Shown: positions 26,910 to 35,625, counted from the first letter of the stretch. The stretch: 48,040 bases of DNA from Lentisphaerae bacterium GWF2_50_93 (GCA_001804815.1 MHBI01000050.1:1-48040); one strand, 5' to 3'. Program-made: numbers and translations. Notes: generated from the letters alone by a model not told the origin.

Positions 26910-27033
26910 AACCGGCTCCATATATCGTTTTGCATCTTGCATTAATTTGCATTAATCGTTATTTTATTCAAATGCAATTTTAATTTTGGAGTATGATGGC
27001 CTGCCAGCGTATTCCAGGACACAGGTATAGGCA

Positions 27034-30000
27034 ATGTCTCAAAGTACAAGCATCTGGAAGAAATTCTGGCCTCTGGCAGTAGCGCAGTTCTTCGGCGTGT
27101 TCAACGACCACGCATTCAGGGCGGTCGCGATATTCACAGTCGTCGGAGCGGAGTCCAGCTCGTCCGAAAACTCGGCGTTCATCTCGATCATAACCATGGT
27201 ATACGCCCTCCCCTTCATCCTCTTCCCGTCGCCGGCAGGCTATTTCGCCGACAGGTTCTCAAAGCGCAACGTGATCGTGATAATCAAGTTCATCGAGCTC
27301 TTCTTCATGCTCGCCGGCACGGTCTGCCTTGCGAATTTCGCAAGCTGGGGATCCGCGCCGCTGGCCCTCATAATGTTCCTGCTCGCGGCACAGAGCGCAT
27401 TCTTCAGCCCGGTGCTGAACGGAATACTGCCGGAGACCTTCGGGGAAAAGACCATATCCCACGTCAACGGCAACAAGGAAATGCTCACGATGGTGGCTGT
27501 CATCATGGGCATGTGCTCGGGCATAGTGGCAAAATCCCTCGCCGGCCCCGACCTCTACAAGTGCGGCCTCTTCCTCTCATGCTTCTCCTTTGCGGCCTTC
27601 ATAATCTCGCTGAAGATAATTCCCGGCCTTTCCGCCAATCCCAGGACAAAGTGGAGCTGGAACTGGTTCAGGGGATACATCGACGGCTTCAAGCTGGTCG
27701 CTGAAAAAAGGGCCATCCTCCTATGCGTCCTCGGCGACGCATTCTTCACGGCGATCGGCACCGGCATACAGGCGCTCCTCATCGTGCATGCCAAGTATGC
27801 CCTCCACCTGACCAAGGAGATCGAACAGGGATTCATCCAGCTCATGCTGGCGTTCGGAGTCGGATTCGGATGCTATCTCGCAGGAAAACTTTCCGGGAAG
27901 AAGATCGAACTTGGACTGGTGCCGTTCGGCGCAATTGGAATAGTGCTGTTCATCGTACTTATGATAACAATGCCGGGAAGCATGCTCCTGCTGCCTGAAA
28001 TCCCTAAGATCGGGCAGCTGGGGTTCTATCCGTTCCTGCTGCTCCATATCTTCCTGCTTGGAATATCCGGCGGTCTCTTCATGGTCCCGCTCCGGGCGTA
28101 CATCCAGAACAAGACGGAACCAGACACCAGGGGAACACTCCTCGCCAACGCGAACGTCCTTTGCTTCGGCGCAATGATCGCCTCCGGATTCCTGATGCTG
28201 ATCCTCACCGGAGGAACAGAAGCGACCACGACGAACGACTTCTTCTCCAGTATTCAAAGCCATTTCCTCACCCTGTCGGCTTCAACCGTCATGATCGTGA
28301 TGGGAATAATGACTGTCTTCGCATCCATATACGCCTGCGTCCTCCTTCCGGAATTCATGCTCAGGTTCTTCGTAGTCCTGCTGACCAGCACCGTATACAG
28401 GATAAAGCTTGAAGGCGAGGACAATATTCCCGACAAGGGGCCTGCCCTTCTTGTGGCGAACCATGTGTCGTTCGTGGACGGACTCCTCATAACCTCGTGC
28501 ACATCCAGGTTCGTGCGTTTCCTGATGTACAAGGACTACTACACCATCCCCTATCTTTCAAAGATCTTCGGGTGGTACGGATTCATTGAAGTCCCGGCTC
28601 CCGACAAGCCAAAGAAAATGCTCGAGGTGTTTGAACGCACGAAGAAGGCCCTGAGGAACGGTGATGTGGTCTGCATATTCCCTGAAGGTAAAATCACCCG
28701 CAACGGCGTGATGGACGAGTTCAAGGAGGGTTTCTCGAAAATGATCCCCGAGGAGCTTGACGTGCCTGTCATCCCCGTCAGGCTCGGAATGCTCTGGGGC
28801 AGCATATTCAGCTACTACTACGGCAAGATAAAGCTCAGAATGCCCATGGAGTTCCCGCATCCTGCCTCCGTGACCATCGGAAAACCGGTCTCCAGAAAGC
28901 TTGACGCCTTCGAGTTGAGGAAGATCATGTCCGAACTCGCCGCTGAATCGGAAAGCAAACCACGCGACTCTGAGCGCCCCCTGCACTACCAGTTCGCGAA
29001 ATACGCAAGGTTCCATCCTTTCCAGAGGATCCTCTACGATGCAAACGGCAAGAGCATGACAAACTTTTCTGTCGTCGTGAGGGCCGCAGCCCTGAGCGGC
29101 GAAATCCGCAAACTTTCCGCCGAGAATAAAAAATATGTCGGAGTGCTCCTTCCGAATACAGTGGGTTCAGTCATCACAACGCTCGCAGTCATGATGTCCG
29201 ACAAGGTTCCCGCTATGCTCAACTACACCGCGTCGCCGAAGTCCATGGACGAAGCCGTAAGGAAGGCGGAGCTGGACTGCATCCTGACGAGCCGTGTATT
29301 CATCAAGAAAGCGGGAATAGAGCCGCGTCCGGAAATGATCTTCCTTGAAGACGTCGCAAAGAACATACCGAAATCGAAAGTAATCTTCTGGGGCGTCCTC
29401 GCCGCCATCCTGCCCCACCAGGAACTGATGAACATACTGGCTCCCGAAACACACAGGAATGTCTTTGCGACAGCCGTGCTCCTTTTCTCAAGCGGCTCGA
29501 CAGGTTCGCCGAAGGGAGTCATGCTCTCGCACCGCAACATCAGCAGCAACGTGTATTCCTTCTACCGGATCGTCGGATGGGACAGGAAGACCGACAGCAT
29601 CCTCGGCAATCTGCCCCTGTTCCATTCATTCGGTATCACCGCCTGCTTCTGGGTGCCTTTGATGACAGGCACCAAGGTCGTCTACGTACCCAATCCGCTT
29701 GATGCCACCGCTACCGGAAAAGCCATTCAGGACTACAAGATAAAGCTCCTCCTCGCGACCCCTACCTTCCTCCAGATGTACATGAAGAAATGCACTTCCG
29801 AACAGTTCAAGTCGCTGCGCCTCGTGGTCGTAGGAGCTGAAAAATTAAGAATTGACATCTCCAAGAAATTCAATGAGATGACAGGTTTGACACCGCTGGA
29901 AGGATACGGGTGCACTGAGCTTTCACCTGTTGTTTCTTTAAACATTTCAAATTCAATCCTCAGTCTTGGAACCGAGGTTGGAAAACCTGGAAGCGTTGGA

Positions 30001-30531
30001 ATGCCGATGCCCGGAATATGCGTCAGGATAGTCGATCCGCAGACACGGAAGCCACTGCCTCCAAATACTGAAGGACTTATGCTTGTAAGGGGTCCGAACG
30101 TCATGCAGGGCTATCTGAACGATCCTGAGAAGACTGCCGAAGTGATCAAGGACGGCTGGTACAATACCGGTGACATAGCCAAGGTCGATACCGACGACAG
30201 GATCACGATCACCGGCAGGCTTTCGAGGTTCAGCAAGATCGCCGGCGAAATGGTGCCGCACGAGCTTGTCGAGGACGCCATACAGGAAATCCTTGATTCC
30301 GATGCCCGCCTCGTTGCCGTCTCCAGCGCGCCGGACGAGGCAAAGGGCGAGAAGCTGATCGTCTTCCACACCGAAATGCCGGTGACCCCGGAGGAGATCA
30401 TCAAGAAGCTCCGCGAAGCCGATCTCCCCAACCTGTGGATCCCGAAAGCCGAGAACTTCAGGAAAATCGAAGCGTTCCCAATCCTCGGCAGCGGAAAACT
30501 CGACCTCGCGGCACTCAAGAAGATGGTGTGA
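27034..30531 (+). CDS. MFS transporter-acyltransferase-acyl-ACP synthetase fusion (LplT-Aas type)
   Basis: The 1165-residue protein joins three domains. Residues about 1-440 are an MFS transporter resembling the lysophospholipid flippase LplT (FFGVFNDHAFRAVAIF at the start). Residues about 445-640 are a PlsC acyltransferase with the HX4D motif His477-Asp482 (ANHVSFVDG) and FPEG at 549-552. Residues about 670-1165 form an AMP-binding synthetase (SSGSTGSPKG from 819, GYGCTELSP at 957, GWYNTGDIAKVD, and a C-terminal GSGKLDL with the catalytic lysine). In E. coli Aas and LplT perform the two halves of lysophospholipid salvage; here both are in one chain, so lysophospholipid imported from the periplasm could be re-acylated at once. 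It is apparently monocistronic. Confidence 0.9.
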   Translation: MSQSTSIWKKFWPLAVAQFFGVFNDHAFRAVAIFTVVGAESSSSENSAFISIITMVYALPFILFPSPAGYFADRFSKRNVIVIIKFIELFFMLAGTVCLANFASWGSAPLALIMFLLAAQSAFFSPVLNGILPETFGEKTISHVNGNKEMLTMVAVIMGMCSGIVAKSLAGPDLYKCGLFLSCFSFAAFIISLKIIPGLSANPRTKWSWNWFRGYIDGFKLVAEKRAILLCVLGDAFFTAIGTGIQALLIVHAKYALHLTKEIEQGFIQLMLAFGVGFGCYLAGKLSGKKIELGLVPFGAIGIVLFIVLMITMPGSMLLLPEIPKIGQLGFYPFLLLHIFLLGISGGLFMVPLRAYIQNKTEPDTRGTLLANANVLCFGAMIASGFLMLILTGGTEATTTNDFFSSIQSHFLTLSASTVMIVMGIMTVFASIYACVLLPEFMLRFFVVLLTSTVYRIKLEGEDNIPDKGPALLVANHVSFVDGLLITSCTSRFVRFLMYKDYYTIPYLSKIFGWYGFIEVPAPDKPKKMLEVFERTKKALRNGDVVCIFPEGKITRNGVMDEFKEGFSKMIPEELDVPVIPVRLGMLWGSIFSYYYGKIKLRMPMEFPHPASVTIGKPVSRKLDAFELRKIMSELAAESESKPRDSERPLHYQFAKYARFHPFQRILYDANGKSMTNFSVVVRAAALSGEIRKLSAENKKYVGVLLPNTVGSVITTLAVMMSDKVPAMLNYTASPKSMDEAVRKAELDCILTSRVFIKKAGIEPRPEMIFLEDVAKNIPKSKVIFWGVLAAILPHQELMNILAPETHRNVFATAVLLFSSGSTGSPKGVMLSHRNISSNVYSFYRIVGWDRKTDSILGNLPLFHSFGITACFWVPLMTGTKVVYVPNPLDATATGKAIQDYKIKLLLATPTFLQMYMKKCTSEQFKSLRLVVVGAEKLRIDISKKFNEMTGLTPLEGYGCTELSPVVSLNISNSILSLGTEVGKPGSVGMPMPGICVRIVDPQTRKPLPPNTEGLMLVRGPNVMQGYLNDPEKTAEVIKDGWYNTGDIAKVDTDDRITITGRLSRFSKIAGEMVPHELVEDAIQEILDSDARLVAVSSAPDEAKGEKLIVFHTEMPVTPEEIIKKLREADLPNLWIPKAENFRKIEAFPILGSGKLDLAALKKMV

Positions 30532-30607
30532 GACAGCCCGGATGTGAAAGCAGGCAGAGGGCAATTTCTTAACAATGTTACACAGGCGTCCCGCCGAAGT
30601 CTTGGCT

Positions 30608-30702
30608 GTTCTTAAAGTAGGTACGGGCTTCAGCCTGTACCATAATTTTGTAATTTTAAGAACTAAGAATGGTACAGGCTGAAGCCCGTACCTACTGAGA
30701 AC
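30608..30702. repeat. Inverted pair of palindromic units, 27 bp arms
   Basis: The unit at 30617-30643 (GTAGGTACGGGCTTCAGCC then TGTACCAT) and its exact reverse complement at 30669-30695 flank a 25-bp spacer. Each unit is itself nearly palindromic (GGTAC...GTACC around GGCTTCAGCC). The outer GTTCT (30608-30612) pairs with AGAAC (30698-30702). The left flank GTTCTTAAA is shared with the unit at 23.6 kb. Confidence 0.85.
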
Positions 30703-30756
30703 AACAGCTTTCTGTTCGTAGCGACCGGATGGGCCCTTCTGCCTCCTATCGTCAGG

Positions 30757-31455
30757 TCATGCTCCTGACCCGGCCTGGAAATAAACTTCCTCCATAGGCT
30801 GGATGAGGACAAACCCCTCCCCTTTGAAGAGCATCTGCATCGACTCCCCGCTGCCTCTTCCAAAAAAAGTTCCAATCGAGATGTCTGTCTTGAATTCAGG
30901 TTCAAGGGATCCGGACCAGGCAACAGTCGCATTGGGATCGGTGCAAACCGGGGATTGCGGGGTCACTTTCAGTATGAGAGGATCATAATGTGTCGTGATT
31001 GCCACCATTCCGCTACCGCCCAATTTCACATTGAAAAGACCTCCGGACATGATGCCGGTTATCTTCCTCATCAATTTGATGTCCCATTGTATCGTCTCCT
31101 CGAATGCCAGCACATCATTGCCGTTGACGCAAATAGTATCTCCCTGAAGCTTAAGAATCGTGACTTTCTTACCTGAATCGGCAAGATAGAGTTTTCCAGT
31201 TCCTTCAGCCTTTGTGAGCCGGGTACCTTCCCCGCTTACGGCCCGTTTCAATATTTTGCCGAGACCGTGTTCAAGAATGCCTTCGCGGATGAACTTGATA
31301 TTTCCCGTGTATGCCACCATGGATCCCATCTTGGTCCAGATTCTCCCATTGAGATTGATCTCGAGAAGCCTTTCGCTCTCAAGCTCGAAAAGACCTTCCC
31401 CCTTGTCCTTCTGGGATGCACTACGAACAAACTCATCCAATGTAAAGCGCGACAT
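30757..31455 (-). CDS. AIM24/TIGR00266 family protein
   Basis: The 232-residue product matches the AIM24 family of beta-sandwich proteins (FELESERLLEINLNGRIWTKMGSMVAYTGNIKF; GKLYLADSGKKVTILKL; QGDTICVNGNDVLAFEETIQWDIKLMRKITGIMSGGLFNVKLGG). Bacterial members are small cytoplasmic or membrane-near proteins of unclear function; the yeast mitochondrial namesake affects MICOS stability. No enzyme motifs are present. It is a single leftward gene, divergent from the lipase-like hydrolase. The family assignment is firm, the function open. Confidence 0.85.
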   Translation of the reverse strand: MSRFTLDEFVRSASQKDKGEGLFELESERLLEINLNGRIWTKMGSMVAYTGNIKFIREGILEHGLGKILKRAVSGEGTRLTKAEGTGKLYLADSGKKVTILKLQGDTICVNGNDVLAFEETIQWDIKLMRKITGIMSGGLFNVKLGGSGMVAITTHYDPLILKVTPQSPVCTDPNATVAWSGSLEPEFKTDISIGTFFGRGSGESMQMLFKGEGFVLIQPMEEVYFQAGSGA

Positions 31456-31645
31456 TTCCTACCTCCGGTTGCCTTGTTTATTATTCCTTCAGGAACTACG
31501 TCTCCTGCATAATATTCCATGCCGATCCCTAAAAACAAAATTTTATTTGAATATGCCGGAAATCCTGTTATCATGTCCATCACACGAGCAAGGTGAATAC
31601 GCCCGACAGACGACATGAACATGATATCCGGCAGGAACCTCATTT

Positions 31646-32326
31646 ATGAAAAGCATCATAAACATCACATGCCGCAATAGACACGGCTGCGCCTATATGA
31701 GGCCTGACGTGGAGGCTGACAGGCATGAGGCGGTCATACTTGTGCATGGTCTTATCCGCAGCTCCTTCAGCATGATGTCTCCGGCCGTATTTTTGCGGAA
31801 AAAGGGTTTCTCTGTTTTCATCTACGACTATTATTCCACGCGCCATCCAATAGGGCGCCACGCCGATGATTTCAGCCGACTGCTCGGTAAAATATTGGAG
31901 GAGGATTACAGGAAGGTCCATTTCGTGACCCACAGCCTTGGAGGGATAATAGCCCGTATTGCGCTTGCGAAACTCGCAGACCCGAAGCTTGGAAGGCTAG
32001 TGATGATCGCTCCGCCGAACCAGGGATCCGCCAAGGCAAGCAGCATTTCCAGGATATGGTTCGCCAAACAACTCCTCAAGCCATTGGATGAGCTCAGGAA
32101 CGATTCTGATTCGTTCATCAGGAAGGTGCCCGTACCTAAAATAGAATTCGGAATTATAGCAGGCTCGATGGATGCGAAGGTGAGCGTCGAAGAATCCCAT
32201 CTGAAAAATGAAATGGATCACCTCGTAGTGAATTCCTTCCATACTTTCATCATGAACAGGAAAGCTGTGAAGGAGGCCCTCCTGAATTTCATTACTGAAG
32301 GAAAATTCGGCCATACGACGCAATGA
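31646..32326 (+). CDS. Alpha/beta-hydrolase, lipase/PGAP1-like
   Basis: The 226-residue protein has the oxyanion motif VILVHGLIRSS, the nucleophile elbow THSLGGIIARIA with Ser97, a probable acid Asp176 (AGSMDAKVSVEES) and the final His199 (NSFHTFIMN). This pattern fits triacylglycerol-lipase or PGAP1-like esterases. No signal peptide is present, so it acts in the cytoplasm or on membrane lipids from inside. The ATG at 31646 follows AGGA by about ten bases. It is a monocistronic gene, and its substrate is unknown. Confidence 0.85.
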   Translation: MKSIINITCRNRHGCAYMRPDVEADRHEAVILVHGLIRSSFSMMSPAVFLRKKGFSVFIYDYYSTRHPIGRHADDFSRLLGKILEEDYRKVHFVTHSLGGIIARIALAKLADPKLGRLVMIAPPNQGSAKASSISRIWFAKQLLKPLDELRNDSDSFIRKVPVPKIEFGIIAGSMDAKVSVEESHLKNEMDHLVVNSFHTFIMNRKAVKEALLNFITEGKFGHTTQ

Positions 32327-32624
32327 ACCAAAACCCAAGTCATCCCGATTTTGACCAGCAAAAGCCGAAATCCGTATACTAGGAAGTTAAAACAAAGAAT
32401 ATATTCTCGCACAAAGGCACAAAGTCGCAAAGGAATAACGATAAGCAAAAGATTTCGAGAAAGAGTCAGAGAAAAGACATTTTTCAAAAGGTCTTGTCTT
32501 TGTCCGAGCAGAAATGCGAAGGGGAAAAATAAACTTGATGATTTTCTTCGTGCCCTTCGGTTTTCTTCGTGGTTAAAAAGTACTTAGTGCCTTAGTGGCT
32601 TTGTGCGGGGAAATGAATTTGGAA
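32327..32624. other. 298-bp gene-free region with CACAAAG inverted repeat
   Basis: CGCACAAAG (32408-32416) and CTTTGTGCG (32599-32607) are perfect reverse complements at the ends of a 200-bp stretch, with extra partial pairing (GGCAC and GTGCC). Related CACAAAGTCG phrases occur near 13.45 kb, upstream of katG. No coding potential was recognised. The region lies just outside the toxin-antitoxin cassette. Confidence 0.45.
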
Positions 32625-32686
32625 TTTTAACCATTCTGGTGCTGGCAACTTCGCTTCTCTCGTTGCTAGACCATGAGGCGTTATCA
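32625..32686 (+). other. attC-like recombination site (left of toxin-antitoxin cassette)
   Basis: AAC (32629-32631) could pair with GTT (32680-32682). Inside it TGGT (32637-32640) pairs with ACCA (32670-32673), and CTGGCAAC (32642-32649) pairs with GTTGCTAG (32662-32669) with one wobble and a 12-base loop. An unpaired G (32641) lies on the left arm only, and unmatched spacers of 5 and 6 bases separate the two stems. This is the layout of integron attC sites, which also carry an extra base on the left arm and an unpaired central spacer. The terminal GTTATCA does not match the usual GTTRRRY, so the call stays tentative. Confidence 0.5.
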
Positions 32687-32748
32687 AGGAGAATAATTCC
32701 TTGAAATAACTGCACTACGCCATTATTTTAATTAAAAAAGGAACTCCA

Positions 32749-32934
32749 ATGCATGCGATAAGCATAAAAGAAAACGCAAAGATGCTAATCAGCTCACTTC
32801 CAGACAATTCCACCTGGGATGACATCATGTATGAAATATATGTCAAGCAAAAGATAGAAAAAGGGCTAAAGGATGTAAAATCTGGCAAGCTAATCCCACA
32901 TAAGGACATGAAGAGGATGCTGGAAAAGAAATGA
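32749..32934 (+). CDS. Antitoxin of a RelE/ParE-type module
   Basis: The 61-residue product (AISIKENAKMLISSLPDNSTWDDIMYEIYVKQKIEKGLKDVKSGKLIPH) resembles small antitoxins paired with ParE/RelE toxins, in which a short helical body folds over the toxin. The IEKGLKDVKSGKLIPHKD stretch is common in such partners. An AAGGA sequence precedes the ATG. The stop overlaps the toxin start by four bases, so the two are translated together. It carries no clear DNA-binding motif in its N-terminus, so autoregulation is uncertain. Confidence 0.8.
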   Translation: MHAISIKENAKMLISSLPDNSTWDDIMYEIYVKQKIEKGLKDVKSGKLIPHKDMKRMLEKK

Positions 32935-33239
32935 AAGTCCACTGGACAGAATCTGCAGTGGAAGATTTGAAGGGGATTAAGTACTATATTGCTAAAGATT
33001 CCGAGTATTACGCAATAAATTTCACCGACAGAATCATCTCTTCCGTTGAAAAACTTTCCTCATTGCCTGAAATGGGCAGAAAAATTCCTGAAGCCGACGA
33101 AAATAATATCAGAGAAATAATACTGCGCCCCTATAGGATAATTTACCAGATACAGGAAGATTCGATAAATATCATTACGATAGTCAATTCAGCAAGAGAC
33201 CTTTCAAATCCCAAATTGAAAAAATGGGAAATAGGATAA
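32931..33239 (+). CDS. RelE/ParE-family toxin
   Basis: The 102-residue product fits the ParE/RelE fold: MKVHWTESAVEDLKGIKYYIAKDS, then SSVEKLSSLPEMGRKIPEAD and IREIILRPYRIIYQIQEDSINIITIVNSARDL. The conserved RPYRIIYQI strand is typical. ParE members poison gyrase and RelE members cut mRNA; which applies is not readable here. It overlaps the antitoxin by four bases. The second attC-like element begins at its stop codon, as in integron cassettes where the gene runs up to its attC. Confidence 0.88.
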   Translation: MKVHWTESAVEDLKGIKYYIAKDSEYYAINFTDRIISSVEKLSSLPEMGRKIPEADENNIREIILRPYRIIYQIQEDSINIITIVNSARDLSNPKLKKWEIG

Positions 33240-33295
33240 GCATACAGGTTCTGGCAACTTCGCTTCATTCGTAGCCAGTAGGTGGGGCGTTTTTA
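33237..33295 (+). other. attC-like recombination site (right of toxin-antitoxin cassette)
   Basis: CTGGCAACTTCGCTTC (33251-33266) is identical to the left site, as is the 10-base distance from the hairpin end to GCGTT. CTGGCAAC (33251-33258) pairs with GTAGCCAG (33271-33278) with one mismatch and a 12-base loop. TAAGCATACAGGT (33237-33249) aligns with TAACCATTCTGGT of the left site. The outer stem is weaker than on the left. Together the two sites delimit a 609-bp cassette (32681-33289) holding only the toxin-antitoxin genes. Confidence 0.45.
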
Positions 33296-33297
33296 TT

Positions 33298-34119
33298 TCA
33301 GCCCAGCATCACTTTCCTGGAATCCTCGCTGTCCTGGGGGACAAATCCGAGGATATCGCGCAGATTGGAAGTGTCAATCCACTTGTGGCTGCTGTCGGAA
33401 AGACAGTAGAATGTCTCATATTTCAAGTCCCCGGGTGCGTCCACACAGAGCTGGATTATTTTAGAAATGTCTTTGTGGCTGCACCATATTCCGGCCTGCT
33501 TTTGAGATGGCGTATCATCTGCCGAGACCAAGCCTATCCTGAGGCATATGCAGGATATTCCGAAGACATCCGAATAGACTCTTGCAAGCGCCTCTCCGAA
33601 GACCTTGCTGGCGCCATATGCCTCTATCGGCCTGACAGGATCTGAAGGCTTTACAAGTGGGAACTTGTCCGGGACATTCTTGAAGTTCCCGTCCCTGATC
33701 GACCTGTACGGCTCCTCAAAAGTGCAATACCCCTCGGAAACCCTGATCGAGCTTGCATAGATTATCCGTTTAACTCCTGCGATCCTGGAGGCTTCGAAGA
33801 CATTGTGGAGCCCCTGGATGTTTGCCGACAAAGTCTCCTCCCACGGGGCAAAAGGGCTGGGGTTTGCGGCAAGCTGTATGACGGTGTCGATTCCCGCGAG
33901 GGCCTCGGAAACTTTTTTGTAGTCGGAGATGTCAGATATTGTCATCCTGCTCCCGGGGATGTCCACTTTCCTGTAGAGACCCCATGCATGGAAGGAGAAA
34001 TCAGTCGTGCAGTCCAATCCATAAAGATCGTACTTTTCCGGGAACGAACCCAGAAGGCTCCATGAAAGCTTCCCGATCAGGCCCGAAGCGCCGGTAATCA
34101 ATATTTTCTTCTGAGGCAT
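33298..34119 (-). CDS. NAD(P)-dependent epimerase/dehydratase-family protein (uronate dehydrogenase-like)
   Basis: The 273-residue extended SDR has the GASGLIG nucleotide motif (10-16), Ser123/Ser124 (YASSIRVSEG) and the catalytic Tyr168 and Lys172 (YGASKVFGEA). The closest recognisable relatives are uronate dehydrogenases, judged by the WCSHKD stretch and the C-terminal DTSNLRDILGFVPQDSED, which resemble the HDD and LGWKPKDNAE segments of that group. It would then oxidise a sugar acid lactone precursor with NAD. The substrate remains inferred. It lies 15 bp after the stop of the small membrane protein on the same strand. Confidence 0.75.
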   Translation of the reverse strand: MPQKKILITGASGLIGKLSWSLLGSFPEKYDLYGLDCTTDFSFHAWGLYRKVDIPGSRMTISDISDYKKVSEALAGIDTVIQLAANPSPFAPWEETLSANIQGLHNVFEASRIAGVKRIIYASSIRVSEGYCTFEEPYRSIRDGNFKNVPDKFPLVKPSDPVRPIEAYGASKVFGEALARVYSDVFGISCICLRIGLVSADDTPSQKQAGIWCSHKDISKIIQLCVDAPGDLKYETFYCLSDSSHKWIDTSNLRDILGFVPQDSEDSRKVMLG

Positions 34120-34134
34120 ATGTTCTTGGATTAT

Positions 34135-34287
34135 TTAAACGAGATCGATCTTCTCCCTGAAATGGTAGATGATGATCCCGAGCACAAAGAAAATCAGGAT
34201 TATCTTGGGGATGAAAAAGTACATGACAGTTCCAATCACCAGGAAAATAACTCCCCATGCAATGGCCTTGTCCCTGTCACGCATCAT
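34135..34287 (-). CDS. 50-residue two-helix membrane protein
   Basis: This small frame begins with two Met codons (MMRDRDKAIAWGVIFLVIG), then VMYFFIPKIILIFFVLGIII and ends YHFREKIDLV before TAA. It has two hydrophobic helices of about 15-18 residues joined by a short turn, with basic ends, and a good ribosome-binding site (AAGGAAA eight bases ahead of the ATG). It lies between argG and the SDR on the same strand and is likely cotranscribed. No family was recognised. It could be a regulatory small membrane protein. Confidence 0.6.
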   Translation of the reverse strand: MMRDRDKAIAWGVIFLVIGTVMYFFIPKIILIFFVLGIIIYHFREKIDLV

Positions 34288-34311
34288 AAAAAATTTCCTT
34301 GAAATTTTTTA

Positions 34312-35508
34312 TTAGTATCTTTTCTGCCTGCTGTTGGCCAGGACGCGCAGTCTGAGGGCGTTCAGCTTAATGAAGCCTTCCGCATCCGCCTGGTTGTACA
34401 CGGCATCCTTCTCGAACGTCGCGATATTCGGATCATAGAGGCTGAACTTTGAACGTCTGCCCGCGACCGAGCAGAGTCCCTTGAAGAGCTTGACCCTGAC
34501 TTCGCCGGTGACGAACTTCTGGCTCTCGGTGATCGCCACCTGGAGCATCTCGCGTTCAGGAGCATACCAGAAGCCGTTGTACACAAGTTTCGAATAGTAG
34601 GGGATCCAGCTGTCGCGCAGATGCATCACTTCCCTATCCATGGTGATGCTTTCCATGGCGCGGTGGGCGACGTGCAGGATCGTGCCTCCGGGCGTCTCGT
34701 ATACGCCGCGGGACTTCATTCCAACATAGCGGTTCTCCACAAGGTCCACTCTTCCTATGCCGTGCTTGCCGCCCAGCTTGTTGAGCTCCTTCATTAGTTT
34801 CGCGGGGGAAAGTTTCTTTCCGTTTACCTTCACGGGTATCCCCTTCTCGAATTCGACGATTGCGTACTCGGCTTCATCCGGAGTCTTGTCGATTGGGCTT
34901 GTCATCACGCCCATGTCCTTCGGCGGTTCCGACCATGGATCCTCGAGGATTCCGCCCTCGAAACTGATATGGAGGAGGTTCCTGTCCATGCTGTACGGCT
35001 TTGCGGCGGAGACTGTAATCGGGATCTTGTTCTTCTTTGCGTAGTCAATCAGGTCCGTGCGGGACTTGAATTTCCAGGTCCTCCAGGGAGCGATGATCTT
35101 GATGTTGGGCTGCAGCGCGTATGCAGTGAGTTCGAAACGCACCTGGTCATTACCCTTGCCAGTGGCGCCGTGGCAGATGCAGTCGGCGCCTTCCTTCTGG
35201 GCGATCCTGACAAGATGCTTTGCGATGAGGGGCCTGGCTATGGAAGTACCGAGGAGGTAGCTTCCCTCGTAGATGGCATTTGCCTGCATCATTGGGAATA
35301 TGAAATCTTTGGCAAATTCCTCGGTAAGGTCCAGAATGTAGGACTTGCTTGCACCGGTCTTCATGGCCTTCTCGTCAAGGCCATCAAGCTCCTCCTCCTG
35401 CCCGACATCGGCGCAGAAGGTGATGATCTCAGCCTTGTATGTCTCCTTGACCCACTTGAGGATCACGGATGTGTCTAGCCCGCCCGAATATGCGACAACA
35501 ACTTTCAT
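34312..35508 (-). CDS. argG: Argininosuccinate synthase
   Basis: ArgG condenses citrulline with aspartate, using ATP, in arginine synthesis. The 398-residue product has the ATP loop AYSGGLDTS at 6-14 and the phrases [43 protein letters not shown] and YDPNIATFE, all diagnostic of the family. The length is normal. A GGAGAAATACC leader precedes the ATG. No other arginine gene lies nearby. It is transcribed leftward, opposite to the peroxiredoxin, with the Fur/PerR-type box in the shared upstream region. Confidence 0.98.
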   Translation of the reverse strand: MKVVVAYSGGLDTSVILKWVKETYKAEIITFCADVGQEEELDGLDEKAMKTGASKSYILDLTEEFAKDFIFPMMQANAIYEGSYLLGTSIARPLIAKHLVRIAQKEGADCICHGATGKGNDQVRFELTAYALQPNIKIIAPWRTWKFKSRTDLIDYAKKNKIPITVSAAKPYSMDRNLLHISFEGGILEDPWSEPPKDMGVMTSPIDKTPDEAEYAIVEFEKGIPVKVNGKKLSPAKLMKELNKLGGKHGIGRVDLVENRYVGMKSRGVYETPGGTILHVAHRAMESITMDREVMHLRDSWIPYYSKLVYNGFWYAPEREMLQVAITESQKFVTGEVRVKLFKGLCSVAGRRSKFSLYDPNIATFEKDAVYNQADAEGFIKLNALRLRVLANSRQKRY

Positions 35509-35606
35509 GGTATTTCTCCGTGTTAGGAATGAATATTCACATAAAAGCTAATAGAATAATATTAAGTTCATTTTTAGCAAGCGCCATTCACATAAAATCA
35601 TTTGAG

Positions 35607-35625
35607 AATAAGAATTATTCTTATT
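35607..35625. promoter_or_regulatory. Fur/PerR-type palindromic box upstream of the peroxiredoxin gene
   Basis: AATAAGAATTATTCTTATT is a perfect 9-1-9 inverted repeat; its core TAAGAATTATTCTTA is 7-1-7, the layout of Fur-family boxes (PerR consensus TTATAATNATTATAA). It lies about 80 bp before the peroxiredoxin start and overlaps a possible promoter (TTGAGA at 35602, TTTATC at 35625). PerR control of peroxide-detoxifying genes is well known, so this is a natural operator. Confidence 0.65.

Noticed and set aside
26355..26945. Rightward frame of 196 codons over the SOUL lipoprotein
   Set aside because: Antisense shadow; the leftward frame has a signal sequence and SOUL motifs.
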